Shown: positions 8,375 through 20,211, counted from the first letter of the stretch. The stretch: 64,000 bases of DNA from Polaromonas sp. (GCF_010365105.1 NZ_JAAFGZ010000012.1:30317-94316); one strand, 5' to 3'. Translations and numbers: made by a program. The notes: generated by a model not told the origin, from the sequence alone.

Positions 8375-11353
8375 ATGGCCGATACGCCCACACAAGCTCA
8401 AGCTGGTTCCAGTGCTCCCGGCGCACCACACGCCTTTGCGGCCACCTTGCAGACCTTCCAGACGGCTTCTGGCAAGGCCGGAAAATTCCACTCCCTGCCG
8501 GCGCTGGCCGAACAATATCCCAGCGTCAAGCGCCTGCCGGTGTCGGTGCGCATCGTGCTCGAATCGGTGCTGCGCAACTGCGACGGCAAGAAAGTCACGA
8601 CCGAGCATGTCGAGCAACTCGCCAACTGGCAGCCACAGGCCGACAGAAGTGAAGAAATTCCGTTTGTCGTCTCGCGCGTGGTGCTGCAGGACTTTACCGG
8701 CGTGCCGCTGCTGGCCGACCTGGCTGCCATGCGCAGCGTTGCCGTCAAGCTGGGCAAGGACCCGAAGGCCATCGAACCCCTGGTGCCGGTCGATCTGGTG
8801 GTGGACCACTCAATCATGGTTGATTACTTTGGCACCAAGGATGCCATCGATCTGAACATGAAGCTTGAATTTCAGCGCAACCGCGAGCGCTACGAGTTCA
8901 TGAAATGGGGCATGCAGGCCTTTGACACCTTCGGCGTCGTGCCGCCGGGCTTTGGCATCGTGCACCAGGTCAACCTTGAATTCCTGGCGCGCGGCGTGCA
9001 CAAGACGAAAGATGACGTGTATTACCCCGACACCCTGGTAGGCACCGACAGCCACACCACCATGATCAACGGCATCGGCGTGGTTGGCTGGGGCGTCGGC
9101 GGCATTGAGGCCGAAGCCGCCATGCTCGGCCAGCCGGTGTATTTGCTGACGCCCGATGTGGTCGGCATGGAGCTGACCGGCAAGCTGCGCGAGGGCGTAA
9201 CGGCAACCGACCTGGTGCTGCGCGTGACCGAAACCCTGCGCCGTGAAAAGGTCGTCGGCAAGTTCGTCGAGTTTTTCGGCGAAGGCACGCGCTCCCTGGC
9301 CTTGCCGGACCGCGCCACCATTGGCAACATGGCGCCCGAATACGGCGCCACCATGGGTTTTTTCCCGGTGGATGAAAAGACCATTGATTACTTCCGGGGT
9401 ACCGGCCGCACCGAAGAGGAAATTGAAGCCTTTGAGGCTTACTTCAAGGCGCAAGGCCTGTTTGGCGTGGCTGCCGCCGGTGACATCGACTATTCGCAGG
9501 TCGTCAAGCTGAACCTTGATGAGGTCACGCCCAGCCTGGCCGGCCCGAAACGGCCGCAGGACCGCATCGAACTGGGCAACGTTTCCAGCCAGTTCCGCTC
9601 GCTTTACAGCAAGTCGAACGCTGAAAATGGTTTCAACCAGCCCGCCAGCACGCTCAACACGCGTCATCTGGTGTGCCCCCCCGACACTGCGCGAACCAAG
9701 ACGCTGCCGGGAGCGCCACCCACGCCCATGGGTGCCCAGCGCTCGGTGGTGGAAATGGAGGCCAACCGTCCGACGCTGGCGATGGCGCATGGTGACCGGG
9801 ACCAGGTGGCCAGCAATGGCACGCCAGCGGCGCTGGCAGACTCAAAAGGCCTGACCGTGGGCAATGGCGACGTGCTGATTGCCGCCATTACCAGTTGCAC
9901 CAACACTTCCAACCCCAGCGTGCTGCTGGCCGCCGGGCTGTTGGCCAAGAAAGCGGTCGAGGCGGGTCTGCGCGTGCAGCCGCACATCAAGACCTCGCTG
10001 GCGCCCGGCTCGCGCATCGTGACCGAGTACCTGACGGAAACGGGGTTGATGCCTTATCTGGAGCAGCTCGGCTTTGACCTGGTCGGCTACGGTTGCACCA
10101 CCTGCATCGGCAATTCGGGCGACCTGACAGCAGAACTGAACGAGGCCATCAATGACAGTGATCTGGTGTGCGCCGCCGTGCTGTCGGGCAACCGCAATTT
10201 CGAGGCACGCATTCACCCGAACATCAAGGCCAACTTCCTGGCGAGCCCGCCGTTGGTCGTTGCCTACGCGCTGGCCGGATCGGTGTTGCGCGACCTGACC
10301 ACCGAGTCGCTGGGCAAGGGCACGGACGGCCAGGAGGTGTTCCTGCGCGACGTGTGGCCGTCGAGCGATGAAATCCATGCGCTGATGAAGTTCGCCATGA
10401 ACGGCGAAGCCTTCCGCGCCAATTACGCCAAGGTCAAGACCGAGCCCGGCGAGCTCTGGGCAGGTATTCATGGCGTGACCGGCAACGCCTACACCTGGCC
10501 GGACAGCACTTACATTGCCGAGCCACCGTTTTTTAACGATTTTGCTATGGAAATGAAAGCGCCTTCCACAAATGGAGCAAGCGCTACAGGCCAAAACAAT
10601 GAGTTTTCCGTGACGGGCGCACGGATCATGGCGCTGTTTGGCGACTCGATCACCACCGACCACATTTCGCCGGCCGGCTCGATCAAGGGCAGCTCGCCCG
10701 CCGGGCAGTGGCTGCAGGACCACGGCGTGCAGAAGGCCGACTTCAACAGCTACGGTTCACGCCGTGGCAACCACGACGTGATGATGCGCGGCACCTTTGC
10801 CAACGTGCGCATCAAGAACCTGATGATCCCGGCCGACAAGGACGGTTCGCGCGAGGAGGGCGGCGTCACCCTGTATCACGCAGGGCACAACACGCCGGAC
10901 AGCGTGACAACCAAAATGCCGATCTACGACGCCGCCATGAAGTACATGGCAGAAAACACGCCGACGGTGATTTTTGCCGGCGAGGAATACGGCACCGGCT
11001 CGTCGCGCGACTGGGCCGCCAAGGGCACGCAACTGCTCGGCATCAAGGCGGTCGTTGCGCGCAGTTTTGAGCGTATCCACCGCAGCAACCTGGTCGGCAT
11101 GGGCGTGCTGCCGCTGCAGTTCCTGCCGGGCGAGTCGTGGGAGTCGCTCAAGCTCATCGGCTCTGAAACCGTTGACGTGATTCCGCACCCTGAACTGAAG
11201 CCGCAAAGCGAAGCCAGGCTGGTCATCACCCGCGCCGATGGCCCGCGCCAGGAAGTCACGGTGATCCTGCGTGTCGATACGCCGATCGAGGTGGACTATT
11301 ACCGCAACGGCGGCATTTTGCCTTACGTGCTGCGGCAATTGCTCGCGGCATGA
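8375..11353 (+). CDS. acnA: Aconitate hydratase A
   Basis: A 992-residue IRP1/AcnA-type aconitase. Signatures are [14 protein letters not shown] near residue 150, [21 protein letters not shown], the cluster cysteines ITSCTNTSN (Cys508) and [10 protein letters not shown] (Cys574, Cys577), and the C-terminal swivel [13 protein letters not shown] and [17 protein letters not shown]. It is about 100 residues longer than E. coli AcnA. Part of the excess is a Pro/Ala-rich stretch at about residues 420-490, and part is residues about 722-743, which are encoded by a dispersed repeat in frame. The ATG follows AAAAGGAGTC. AcnA enzymes tolerate oxidative stress and iron limitation better than AcnB. Confidence 0.95.
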   Translation: MADTPTQAQAGSSAPGAPHAFAATLQTFQTASGKAGKFHSLPALAEQYPSVKRLPVSVRIVLESVLRNCDGKKVTTEHVEQLANWQPQADRSEEIPFVVSRVVLQDFTGVPLLADLAAMRSVAVKLGKDPKAIEPLVPVDLVVDHSIMVDYFGTKDAIDLNMKLEFQRNRERYEFMKWGMQAFDTFGVVPPGFGIVHQVNLEFLARGVHKTKDDVYYPDTLVGTDSHTTMINGIGVVGWGVGGIEAEAAMLGQPVYLLTPDVVGMELTGKLREGVTATDLVLRVTETLRREKVVGKFVEFFGEGTRSLALPDRATIGNMAPEYGATMGFFPVDEKTIDYFRGTGRTEEEIEAFEAYFKAQGLFGVAAAGDIDYSQVVKLNLDEVTPSLAGPKRPQDRIELGNVSSQFRSLYSKSNAENGFNQPASTLNTRHLVCPPDTARTKTLPGAPPTPMGAQRSVVEMEANRPTLAMAHGDRDQVASNGTPAALADSKGLTVGNGDVLIAAITSCTNTSNPSVLLAAGLLAKKAVEAGLRVQPHIKTSLAPGSRIVTEYLTETGLMPYLEQLGFDLVGYGCTTCIGNSGDLTAELNEAINDSDLVCAAVLSGNRNFEARIHPNIKANFLASPPLVVAYALAGSVLRDLTTESLGKGTDGQEVFLRDVWPSSDEIHALMKFAMNGEAFRANYAKVKTEPGELWAGIHGVTGNAYTWPDSTYIAEPPFFNDFAMEMKAPSTNGASATGQNNEFSVTGARIMALFGDSITTDHISPAGSIKGSSPAGQWLQDHGVQKADFNSYGSRRGNHDVMMRGTFANVRIKNLMIPADKDGSREEGGVTLYHAGHNTPDSVTTKMPIYDAAMKYMAENTPTVIFAGEEYGTGSSRDWAAKGTQLLGIKAVVARSFERIHRSNLVGMGVLPLQFLPGESWESLKLIGSETVDVIPHPELKPQSEARLVITRADGPRQEVTVILRVDTPIEVDYYRNGGILPYVLRQLLAA
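10540..10603 (+). repeat. Dispersed repeat variant inserted in frame in acnA
   Basis: TTTTGCTATGGAAATGAAAG opens the element and AGCGCTACAGGCC closes it. This is the second 3'-end type of the family (AAGCGCT-n-CAGGCC rather than TGCGCA-n-GCCTGTTT). It encodes roughly [20 protein letters not shown] just before the conserved [16 protein letters not shown]. Confidence 0.6.
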
Positions 11354-11423
11354 GGGCTGGCAATGATCCTTTGCGCAGACCCGGGGCTTGTGCTGAAACC
11401 GTGACCCTTGCAGCGTGCCGCGC

Positions 11424-12689
11424 ATGACGCGCCAGGCCTTGATTGCCGGCGGCGGCATCGGCGGGCTGGCGGCGGCGCTGGCGGCATCGCGCGCGGGCTG
11501 GGATGTGCGGGTGTACGAACGCGCGCCAGCCTTCAGCGAAGTCGGCGCGGGCGTCCAGCTGGGACCGAACGTGGTCAGGCTGCTGCACGACTGGGGCCTG
11601 CAGGACGCATTGGCGCAGGCGGCAGCCTTTCCCGAGCGCCTGCTGGTGCGTGACGCCCTTTCTGGCCAGGAACTGGGCGCGCTGCCGCTGGGCCAGCGGA
11701 CGCTGGAAAAATACGGCGCGCCTTACCTGACGCTTCACCGCGCCGACCTGCATGCGCTGCTGCTCCAGGCCGTGCAGGCGCGGGACCATGTGTGGCTCAA
11801 GCTGAACAGTCCCGTGGCCGCTTATGCCGACAGCGGACGCGAAGTCACCCTGCGAACGCAGCTTGCAGCGGCGGCCACGCCGGGACTCGATCCGGTCAAA
11901 GCCGCGCCTTTGCTGGAAGTCGAGGGTGATGCGTTGATTGGCGCCGACGGGCTCTGGGGCCGTGTGCGCCAGCAGATGCTGAACGACGGTCCCCCGCGTG
12001 TCACCGGGCATCTTGCCTACCGAGCCATGTTGTCGCAATCCAGGCTGCCTGCGCGGCTGCGCAGCCAGCAGGTCACCGTCTGGCTGGGTCCCCGGCTGCA
12101 TGTGGTGCATTACCCGGTGCGCGGCGGCGAATGGCTGAACGTGGTGGCCATCGTCCAGGGCAAGGTGGCGGGCGACCTGCAAAGCTGGGACCATCATGCC
12201 AACGGGGCCGACCTGCAGCAAGCCATGGGTCAAACGGCCAAGCTGCTGCAGGATCTGATCCAGGCGGTGACCGATGGCGGCAACCAGGCCGGCCCCAGCT
12301 GGCGCCTCTGGCCTCTGTGCGACCGCCCGCCCATGCGCGGCGCGCACCAGCAGGCCCAAGGCCGCGTGGCCCTGCTCGGCGATGCGGCGCACCCGATGCG
12401 CCCCTACCTGGCGCAGGGCGCCGGAATGGCGATTGAAGATGCGGCCGAACTGGGTTCGGTGCTGGCCGTGGCGCTGGACCCGGCTTTCGACGTGCCGACG
12501 CTGCTGCAGCGTTACGCGCTGAACCGCTGGCAGCGCAATGCCCGGGTGCAGGCCAGGTCGCAACGCAACGGCCAGATATTCCACGCCCAGGGGCCGCTGC
12601 GCTGGGCGCGCGATGCCTCGATAAAGCTGCTGGGGGAAAAGCTGCTGGACCTGCCGTGGCTGTATGGGGCAGTGCCTTCGGGGGTTTAG
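11424..12689 (+). CDS. FAD-dependent monooxygenase (salicylate/3-hydroxybenzoate hydroxylase-like)
   Basis: A 421-residue group A flavoprotein monooxygenase. The N-terminal dinucleotide-binding motif GGGIGGLAAALAASRAGWDV, the DG motif GADGLWGRVR near residue 175 and the FAD-ribityl motif LLGDAAHPMRPYLAQGAGM near residue 322 are in the expected order. Homologues hydroxylate aromatic acids such as 3-hydroxybenzoate or salicylate with NAD(P)H and O2; the substrate cannot be assigned. The ATG at 11424 was preferred over an in-frame GTG at 11415. The kynurenine genes lie nearby but on the opposite strand, and it does not have the membrane-anchored tail of kynurenine 3-monooxygenase. Confidence 0.85.
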   Translation: MTRQALIAGGGIGGLAAALAASRAGWDVRVYERAPAFSEVGAGVQLGPNVVRLLHDWGLQDALAQAAAFPERLLVRDALSGQELGALPLGQRTLEKYGAPYLTLHRADLHALLLQAVQARDHVWLKLNSPVAAYADSGREVTLRTQLAAAATPGLDPVKAAPLLEVEGDALIGADGLWGRVRQQMLNDGPPRVTGHLAYRAMLSQSRLPARLRSQQVTVWLGPRLHVVHYPVRGGEWLNVVAIVQGKVAGDLQSWDHHANGADLQQAMGQTAKLLQDLIQAVTDGGNQAGPSWRLWPLCDRPPMRGAHQQAQGRVALLGDAAHPMRPYLAQGAGMAIEDAAELGSVLAVALDPAFDVPTLLQRYALNRWQRNARVQARSQRNGQIFHAQGPLRWARDASIKLLGEKLLDLPWLYGAVPSGV

Positions 12690-12696
12690 TTTGCCA

Positions 12697-12738
12697 TGAA
12701 AAATGTAGCTGCTTTTGTACGCGGATATTGCGCCGGAG
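12697..12738 (+). repeat. Dispersed repeat, degenerate copy
   Basis: GAAAAATGTAGCTGCTTTTG followed by GATATTGCGCC matches the central part of the family. It fills the gap between the monooxygenase stop and the next gene, and bears on the choice of start there. Confidence 0.6.
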
Positions 12739-12804
12739 TCATCTATTGACGGCGTTTTCGTCCCCCATTGCAACTGGCATTCACCGAAACCGAAACCGCA
12801 TCGA

Positions 12805-13515
12805 GTGCAAGACCAGCTGACTTCCTATTTCTGGAGTGGCGATGTCCTTCGCAGTCGAAGCGTGGGTGATGTCGTGTTGTTTGACACGCTCGACGTGCCT
12901 GTGCCTCCTGCACGCCTGGTTGCCGATTGGGAAAGGGAGATTTCGCGCCTGGACCTGGAACCCGGCGATGTCGAGTCCCTGTCTTTGCCGCGCGCTCGAA
13001 TGCGCTGGCCAGACTACAGGCACTGCGTGCAGGCGGTGTCCGACTGGACGTTCGCCCAGGGACTGCCGGATGTGCTTGCCGCCAGCAGCGTTGCCCTCAT
13101 GGCCTGTCGGGGCGCGAAATACCACCACGACGGCGGGCAGTATGGCGCAGCCGCCTTTTGCAATCTCTTTCTGAGCGAAGACAGGGGACTGGACTTGCAT
13201 TTCCCCTCAACAGGCCATCGAATCCCCCTGACCCGGGGCACGGCCGTGATCTTCGATACGGGCCAGCCTCACGCCGTCATTCAACGCCGCCGCAGCGGAT
13301 TTGACGTGGCCGACTTCACCGCTGGACAGGATTGCACCCAGCTCTTCCTGACCTGGGAGCTTCCCATCGAAGAGGTTCATGTCGGGCGCGCGCTTGGGAT
13401 CGCCTTTGACATCGACCCCTGCACCCTGCAGACATTGAATGAAGAGCAAGTCTGGCTGAACGGCGCACCGGCGCTGGTGTGCCCGGATTCTGGCCGGTGG
13501 CTCAGGGCCGGCTAA
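12805..13515 (+). CDS. 2OG-Fe(II) oxygenase-like protein
   Basis: A 236-residue protein of no family I can name with certainty. Its centre carries KYHHDGGQYG (HxD at about residues 107-109), then VIFDTGQPHAVIQRR (distal His near 156 with Arg shortly after). This is the HxD...H...R arrangement of 2-oxoglutarate/Fe(II) dioxygenases, with a predicted double-stranded beta-helix between. The start is uncertain: GTG 12805 was chosen because the sequence further upstream (12697-12738) is repeat-derived, but an in-frame TTG at 12715 would add 30 residues. No good ribosome-binding site is visible for either. It has no obvious operon partner. Confidence 0.6.
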   Translation: MQDQLTSYFWSGDVLRSRSVGDVVLFDTLDVPVPPARLVADWEREISRLDLEPGDVESLSLPRARMRWPDYRHCVQAVSDWTFAQGLPDVLAASSVALMACRGAKYHHDGGQYGAAAFCNLFLSEDRGLDLHFPSTGHRIPLTRGTAVIFDTGQPHAVIQRRRSGFDVADFTAGQDCTQLFLTWELPIEEVHVGRALGIAFDIDPCTLQTLNEEQVWLNGAPALVCPDSGRWLRAG

Positions 13516-13558
13516 GCCGGGAGTACCTTTAATTGCCTGCCCGCCCGAAAACGTCGAG

Positions 13559-13620
13559 TGCTATTTAAACGATAGCTGATTGCGTACGCCAGTCATGCGC
13601 AGAAGCCGTATTTCTTGTGA
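13559..13620 (+). repeat. Dispersed repeat copy
   Basis: GCTATTTAAACGATAGC hairpin, then CATGCGCAGAAGCCGTATTT. It lies between two convergent genes, the oxygenase-like gene and kynA. Confidence 0.85.
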
Positions 13621-13625
13621 ATTTT

Positions 13626-14474
13626 CTATAAATCCGTGCGCAGCTTCCAGATCTCCGGAAACAGCACCACATCCAGCATTTTCCGCAAATAACTCACGCC
13701 GCCGGTGCCACCGGTGCCGCGCTTGAAGCCGATGACGCGCTCGACCGTTGTCACATGCCGAAAGCGCCAGAGCCGGAAGGCGTCTTCCAGGTCGGTCAGT
13801 TCCTCGCCCAGCTGGTACAGGTCCCAGTATTGCTTCGGATCGCGGTACACCGTGAGCCAGGCGGCTTCGACGGCATCGTTGACTTCATAACCCCGGGTCC
13901 AGTCGCGCCCGGTATGGCTGGCGGGCACGCTCAGGCCTCGCCTGGCCAGTAGACGCAATGCTTCGTCGTACAGCGATGGCGCTTCATGGGCGGCCTGCAC
14001 CATGGCCAGCAGGTCGGGCCGGTGCGCATGGGGCTTGAGCATGGCGGCATTCTTGTTGCCCAGTGCAAACTCGATGCAGCGGTATTGCGCACTCTGGAAT
14101 CCGCTGGAATTGGCCAGGTACGGCCGGATGGCGCTGTATTCGGGCGGCGTCATCGTGGCCAGCACGTCCCAGGCATGCACCAGTTGCTCCATGATCTTGC
14201 TGACCCGGGCCAGCTTTTTGAAGGCGCTGCCGAGTTCGTCCTGCGCCACATTGGCGATGGCGGCGCGCAATTCGTGCAGCATCAGCTTCATCCACAGCTC
14301 GCTGGTCTGGTGCTGGATGATGAACAGCATTTCGTCATGCGCGGGCGACAGCGGCTGCTGAGCGCCCAGGATCGCGTCGAGGTGCAGGTAGTCGCCGTAG
14401 CTCATGGACTGGCTGAAGTCGAGCTGCGCTTTTTCATCGCGAACGATGTCGACGGGTTGGAGGGCTTCGTTCAT
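13626..14474 (-). CDS. kynA: Tryptophan 2,3-dioxygenase
   Basis: A 282-residue heme enzyme opening the indole ring of L-tryptophan to N-formylkynurenine. The N-terminal [15 protein letters not shown], the heme/substrate segment [31 protein letters not shown] and the C-terminal [24 protein letters not shown] (heme-proximal His in RHVTTVER) are all diagnostic. It is the last gene of the kynB-kynU-kynA operon, starting one base after the kynU stop, which suggests translational coupling. Length is normal for bacterial TDO. Confidence 0.97.
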   Translation of the reverse strand: MNEALQPVDIVRDEKAQLDFSQSMSYGDYLHLDAILGAQQPLSPAHDEMLFIIQHQTSELWMKLMLHELRAAIANVAQDELGSAFKKLARVSKIMEQLVHAWDVLATMTPPEYSAIRPYLANSSGFQSAQYRCIEFALGNKNAAMLKPHAHRPDLLAMVQAAHEAPSLYDEALRLLARRGLSVPASHTGRDWTRGYEVNDAVEAAWLTVYRDPKQYWDLYQLGEELTDLEDAFRLWRFRHVTTVERVIGFKRGTGGTGGVSYLRKMLDVVLFPEIWKLRTDL

Positions 14475-14475
14475 G

Positions 14476-15753
14476 TCAGGTCACCACCTGCTTCTGGTTG
14501 AACCGGGCTTGCTGCCATTCGCCGGTTTCCAGCACCTGCCTGAGATGCTCGACCGCCTGCCAGACGTCTTCAAAGCCGATGTACAGCGGCGTGAAGCCAA
14601 AGCGCAGGATGTCCAGATGTCTGTCGCCATCGCCTGCGCGAAAGTCGCCAATCACGCCCCGGGCAATCAAAGCCTGCACGATGGCATAGGCGCCTTCATG
14701 GCGCGTCAGGCAGATTTGCGAGCCGCGCTTTTCATGCGCGCGCGGCGTCGCCAGCCCGAAGCCGTTGCCTGCGCAGCGCGCTTCGACCAGCGCGATGAAC
14801 AGGTCGGTCAGCGCCAGCGACTTGGCGCGCAGGGCCGCCATGCCGCCCAGCACTTCGGCCGCCAGCACGGTGTCGAGCCCGCAGTCGAGCGCCGTCAGGC
14901 TCAGGATCGGTTGCGTGCCGCATAAAAAGCGTGTGATACCGGGGGCCGGGCGGTAGTCGGGCGTGAACTCGAACGGTGCGGCATGTCCCCACCAGCCGGC
15001 CAGCGGCTGCCAGAAACGGCTGGCGTGCCGAGGATGCGCCCAGACAAAGGCGGGCGCGCCAGGACCACCGTTCAGGTATTTGTAGCTGCAGCCCACGGCG
15101 AAGTCGGCCTGCGCGAAGTGAAGGTCCACCGGCACGGCGCCAGCGCTGTGCGCCAGGTCCCAGACCGCCAGAATGCCCGCCTGGTGCGCGGCCTGGGTCA
15201 CGGCGGCCATGTCGTGCATCGCGCCGGTGCGGTAGTTGACATGCGTCAGCATCAGCACGGCGACTTCGGCCGTCAGGGCACCGGCCATGTCCTCGGGCTC
15301 GACCAGCCGCAAGCGCAAGCCGCGTTCCCGGCACAGCGACTCGGCGATGTACAGGTCGGTCGGAAAGTTGCTGCGTTCGCTGACCAGCACCGAGCGGTGA
15401 GGCGCATCTTCTCGGGCGATGTTGAGCGCGGCGCTCAGCACCTTGTAGAGGTTGACCGAGGTGCTGTCGGTGGCGACGACCTCGCCGGGCGCAGCGCCCA
15501 CCAGTCGTGCAATCTTGTCGCCCAGCCGCTGCGGCGCATCGAACCAGCCGGCGCTGTTCCAGGAGCGGATCAGCCCCTGGCCCCATTCCTGCGTCACCGC
15601 CTCGGCCACGCGCGCGGCGGTGGCGGCGGGCAGCACGCCAAGCGAATTGCCGTCGAGGTAAATCACGCCTTCGGGCAGGATGAACTGCTCGCGCAGCGCT
15701 CGCACCGGGTCTTGCGCATCCAGGGCGCGGCAGTCTTGCAGGGTGGGGATCAT
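14476..15753 (-). CDS. kynU: Kynureninase
   Basis: A 425-residue PLP enzyme that cleaves kynurenine to anthranilate and alanine. Typical features are [13 protein letters not shown] near the start, [16 protein letters not shown] (Asp binding the PLP ring) and [19 protein letters not shown] with the Schiff-base lysine in SYKY. It begins 20 bases after the kynB stop and abuts kynA, so the three form one transcript. The product anthranilate can feed catabolism or PQS-like/tryptophan metabolism; no anthranilate dioxygenase genes are in the window. Confidence 0.97.
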   Translation of the reverse strand: MIPTLQDCRALDAQDPVRALREQFILPEGVIYLDGNSLGVLPAATAARVAEAVTQEWGQGLIRSWNSAGWFDAPQRLGDKIARLVGAAPGEVVATDSTSVNLYKVLSAALNIAREDAPHRSVLVSERSNFPTDLYIAESLCRERGLRLRLVEPEDMAGALTAEVAVLMLTHVNYRTGAMHDMAAVTQAAHQAGILAVWDLAHSAGAVPVDLHFAQADFAVGCSYKYLNGGPGAPAFVWAHPRHASRFWQPLAGWWGHAAPFEFTPDYRPAPGITRFLCGTQPILSLTALDCGLDTVLAAEVLGGMAALRAKSLALTDLFIALVEARCAGNGFGLATPRAHEKRGSQICLTRHEGAYAIVQALIARGVIGDFRAGDGDRHLDILRFGFTPLYIGFEDVWQAVEHLRQVLETGEWQQARFNQKQVVT

Positions 15754-15773
15754 GGCGGGAAGTCTTTCAAGGT

Positions 15774-16454
15774 TCAGGGCAGTTCGCGCAGGATGGCGCG
15801 AACCGGCGATGCGTCTGCCTGCATCAGCTTGAGCGGCAGGGCGATCAGTTCGTAGTCGCCTTCGGGCACGTCGTCGAGGACCAGGTTTTCCAGTACCCGC
15901 AGGCCGCGCTCCAGCAGCAACTGGTGGCAGGGCAGGTCCTGGCTGGTGGCCGGGTCCACGCTGGGTGTGTCGATGCCGATAAGTGATATGTTTTTAGTAG
16001 CTAGAAGCGCAAGCGTGGCAGGCGAAATGGCACTAAATGATGCCCAGGACTGGCTGGCAGCGCGGGATGTGCGCAGCAGCACCCGGGCAGGCAGGTTTTC
16101 AAGTGCGTGGGCCAGGTGCGCAGGTTCGACCAGCGGGCTGCTGTCCAGACAATGGATGACGCGGCACGGCCCGAGGTAAGGCTGCAGATCGACCGCGCCA
16201 ATGGCTGCTTCGCCGCTGGCATAGTGCATCGGCGCATCGGCATGCGCGCCGGTGTGCGGCGACAGCGTGATGCGGTTGACGTTGACGGGACAGCCGGGTG
16301 CAAGCGAAAAATGCAGTTGCTGCGAATAGGCGGTATCGCCGGGAAACACTGCCGAATGCTCGTCCACAGCAGGCGAGATGTCCCAGAGTTTCAGGCGCCT
16401 GGCGGGGGTAGCAGTGGCTGCGGCCGACGGGCCGGGAAAGGCAGGATCAGTCAT
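15774..16454 (-). CDS. kynB: Kynurenine formamidase (arylformamidase, cyclase family)
   Basis: A 226-residue Zn-dependent cyclase-family hydrolase converting N-formylkynurenine to kynurenine and formate. The metal site [12 protein letters not shown] and the C-terminal [12 protein letters not shown]...LENLVL...YELIALPLK pattern identify it. First gene of the kynBUA operon. About residues 142-157 (ALLATKNIS region) are encoded by a stretch resembling the dispersed repeat, still in frame and in the position where homologues have an LLA-x(2,4)-VxLVGIDTPS helix-strand, so function is probably retained. Confidence 0.94.
   Translation of the reverse strand: MTDPAFPGPSAAATATPARRLKLWDISPAVDEHSAVFPGDTAYSQQLHFSLAPGCPVNVNRITLSPHTGAHADAPMHYASGEAAIGAVDLQPYLGPCRVIHCLDSSPLVEPAHLAHALENLPARVLLRTSRAASQSWASFSAISPATLALLATKNISLIGIDTPSVDPATSQDLPCHQLLLERGLRVLENLVLDDVPEGDYELIALPLKLMQADASPVRAILRELP
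15984..16030 (+). repeat. Dispersed repeat remnant inside kynB
   Basis: GATATGTTTTTAGTAGCTAG followed by AAGCGCAAGCG resembles the hairpin and the GCGC segment of the family. It lies antisense within kynB and is translated in frame. Confidence 0.45.
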
Positions 16455-16661
16455 GGCGCAAAGGTAGCACCGCCGAAAAAACCATGGTGTCGGTTATTTC
16501 CAACAATGCCTGAAATAGTTGAGGCTTGAAGTAATTTGTCGCAGCGCTGGACCCCGGCGAGGCTTAAGCACGGCAGAGCCGCGTCGGGCAGAATCGCGGC
16601 TTGCGCGGTGATTTGCGCTGCGTCCCGCTTCTTTCCGACCTCTACAGACAAAGGCTTTTCC

Positions 16662-17414
16662 ATGACTTCAATCGACAAAGTGGCACTCGTGACCGGCGCA
16701 GGCACCGGCATTGGCAAGGCGGTGGCGCTGGCGCTTCTGGCGGCGGGCTACCGTGTGGTGCTGGCCGGGCGCCGCATCGAGCCGCTCAAGGAGGCGGCCG
16801 CAGCGTCGGGCAGCGACCGCGCGTTGCCGGTGGCCACCGATGTGAGCCGGCCCGAGTCGGTCGATGCGCTGTTTGCGACCATCAAGGAAAAGTTTGGCCG
16901 GCTCGACGTGCTGTTCAACAATGCCGGCGTCAATTCGCCACGCGCCGGCTTTGAAAACTTGACGTACGACCAGTGGCAAAACGTCGTCAACATCAACCTG
17001 ACCGGCTCCTTCCTGTGCGCACAGGGCGCCTTCCGGCTGATGAAGGACCAGCAGCCGCAGGGCGGTCGCATCATCAACAACGGCTCGATCTCGGCCCACG
17101 CGCCCCGGCCAAATTCGGCGCCCTATACAGCGACCAAGCATGCCATCACCGGCCTGACCAAGACGATTTCGCTCGACGGCCGAAAGTACAACATCGCCTG
17201 CGGGCAGATCGACATCGGCAACGCCCTGACCGAGCTGTCCGCACGCATGGCGACCGGTGTGCCTCAGGCCAACGGCGAGATCGCCATCGAGCCGATGATG
17301 GACGCCAGAGAAGTGGCCGATGCAGTGGTACACATGGCGGCGCTGCCGCTGTCCACCAATATCCCCTTCATGACCATCATGGCGACGAAGATGCCGTTCG
17401 TCGGCCGGGGTTGA
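16662..17414 (+). CDS. SDR-family oxidoreductase
   Basis: A 250-residue classical short-chain dehydrogenase/reductase. The cofactor motif [24 protein letters not shown], and the catalytic Ser in INNGSISA with [11 protein letters not shown] (Tyr-x3-Lys) are intact. The substrate is not predictable. The ATG at 16662 ([14 protein letters not shown]) was chosen by family alignment. It is divergent from kynB and lies upstream of, but apart from, the iron-regulated feo genes. Confidence 0.9.
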   Translation: MTSIDKVALVTGAGTGIGKAVALALLAAGYRVVLAGRRIEPLKEAAAASGSDRALPVATDVSRPESVDALFATIKEKFGRLDVLFNNAGVNSPRAGFENLTYDQWQNVVNINLTGSFLCAQGAFRLMKDQQPQGGRIINNGSISAHAPRPNSAPYTATKHAITGLTKTISLDGRKYNIACGQIDIGNALTELSARMATGVPQANGEIAIEPMMDAREVADAVVHMAALPLSTNIPFMTIMATKMPFVGRG

Positions 17415-17551
17415 TGCCGTCTGGCAAGGCATTTTCCTGAAAGCCCTTGAAAGCTTCAGGACGCAAGCAGGCCGGTGCTTCGTTTCTGCAAGATGATCTG
17501 GATCAACGGGATTCAGGATGAACGGCGGCGCCGGGACGCTTGCTACTCTTA

Positions 17552-17570
17552 TAATGAGAATCATTTTCAT
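17552..17570 (+). promoter_or_regulatory. Fur-box-like operator upstream of feoA
   Basis: TAATGAGAATCATTTTCAT closely resembles the 19-bp Fur consensus GATAATGATAATCATTATC. It lies 20 bp before the feoA start, so Fe-Fur should block transcription of the feo operon. Confidence 0.8.
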
Positions 17571-17589
17571 TTAATAGAGTGTGGCAACC

Positions 17590-17888
17590 ATGACTTTGGC
17601 CCATTTCCCCTCGGGTACAGCAGATATCGGGCTGGACAAATGGCCACGACGCCTGCCCGCACAGGTGCTCAGGCTGATGCCGGCAGGCGATGCCGAAGAG
17701 CGTGATGTCTTGTTGCGTTTGCTGGAAATCGGATTTTTACCCGGTGAGCCGGTGCAGGTCATGGCTCGCGGTTTTCCCGGTGATGACCCACTGGCGGTGC
17801 GGGTGGGGCACACGACGTTTGCCCTGCGCAGCCATGAGGCTGCGCTGATTCGCGTCGGTCCGCTGGCGGCTGTTGCGGGCCACGCCGC

Positions 17889-17892
<4 letters not shown>
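17590..17892 (+). CDS. feoA: Ferrous iron transport protein A
   Basis: A 100-residue SH3-like protein that partners FeoB. LLRLLEIGFLPGEPVQVMARG with GDPLAVRVGHTTFALRSHEAALIRV is the FeoA core. The ATG at 17590 was preferred over an in-frame GTG at 17581. It overlaps feoB by ATGA, and the Fur-box-like site precedes it. Confidence 0.93.
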
Positions 17893-19778
<1,886 letters not shown>

Positions 19779-19779
19779 G

Positions 19780-20013
19780 ATGCTGCAGCAATGGATCGCT
19801 GGAATCATGGTGGCTTTTGCCGCCCTTTATGCGCTGTGGTACTGGATGCCCGCCGGCCTGCGTCGCCGGCTGGGGCGGGTGCAGAAAAATCTCGGTGAAA
19901 AGCCCGGTTGCGGCGCTTGCAGCAGTTGCGGCGGCTGTGGAACGGCCACCAAAGCCCTGCCGGAAAATACCAGCGCAGGTCGCCAGCCCCTGTGGATTCA
20001 ACCCCGGCGCTAG
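19780..20013 (+). CDS. Small Cys-rich membrane protein of the feo operon
   Basis: A 77-residue protein with one N-terminal membrane helix (IAGIMVAFAALYALWYWM) and a cytoplasmic tail carrying CGACSSCGGCG, four cysteines able to bind iron or an Fe-S cluster. It starts one base after the feoB stop behind GGGGAGG. It occupies the place of FeoC, but FeoC is a soluble winged-helix protein, so this resembles the small Cys-rich FeoB-associated proteins (DUF6587-like) instead. A role in FeoB function or iron sensing is inference. Confidence 0.8.
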   Translation: MLQQWIAGIMVAFAALYALWYWMPAGLRRRLGRVQKNLGEKPGCGACSSCGGCGTATKALPENTSAGRQPLWIQPRR

Positions 20014-20063
20014 AGCATCCTCAACCGGCGTCTGTCTTATGTCGCAGAAGAAAATTGACAGGA

Positions 20064-20126
20064 TTTTGCTATTTAATCAATAGCTGCTTGTACACGTCCA
20101 GAATGCGCAAACAGCCTGTTTCATAC
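20064..20126 (+). repeat. Dispersed repeat copy, near-canonical
   Basis: GCTATTTAATCAATAGC hairpin, TGCTTGTACACGTCCAGAA, then TGCGCAAACAGCCTGTTTCA. It lies between the feo operon and the convergent argF. The remainder of 20014-20211 shows no gene. Confidence 0.9.
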
Positions 20127-20211
20127 TGAAAACTGCTGGCTGGTCAAACTCAATGCGCCCTGGCAAGCGGCGCATACACGGTCAACTGCCGGGCACGCTT
20201 TTACCCAAGGG

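Noticed and set aside
11256..12773. 505-codon open frame opposite the FAD monooxygenase
   Set aside because: Antisense to a gene with all three flavoprotein motifs; the translation is basic and repetitive.
20064..20126. Repeat copy considered as a rho-independent terminator or small RNA
   Set aside because: The hairpin is AT-rich with no U-tract directly after it, and the same sequence recurs in coding DNA, so a dispersed repeat explains it better.
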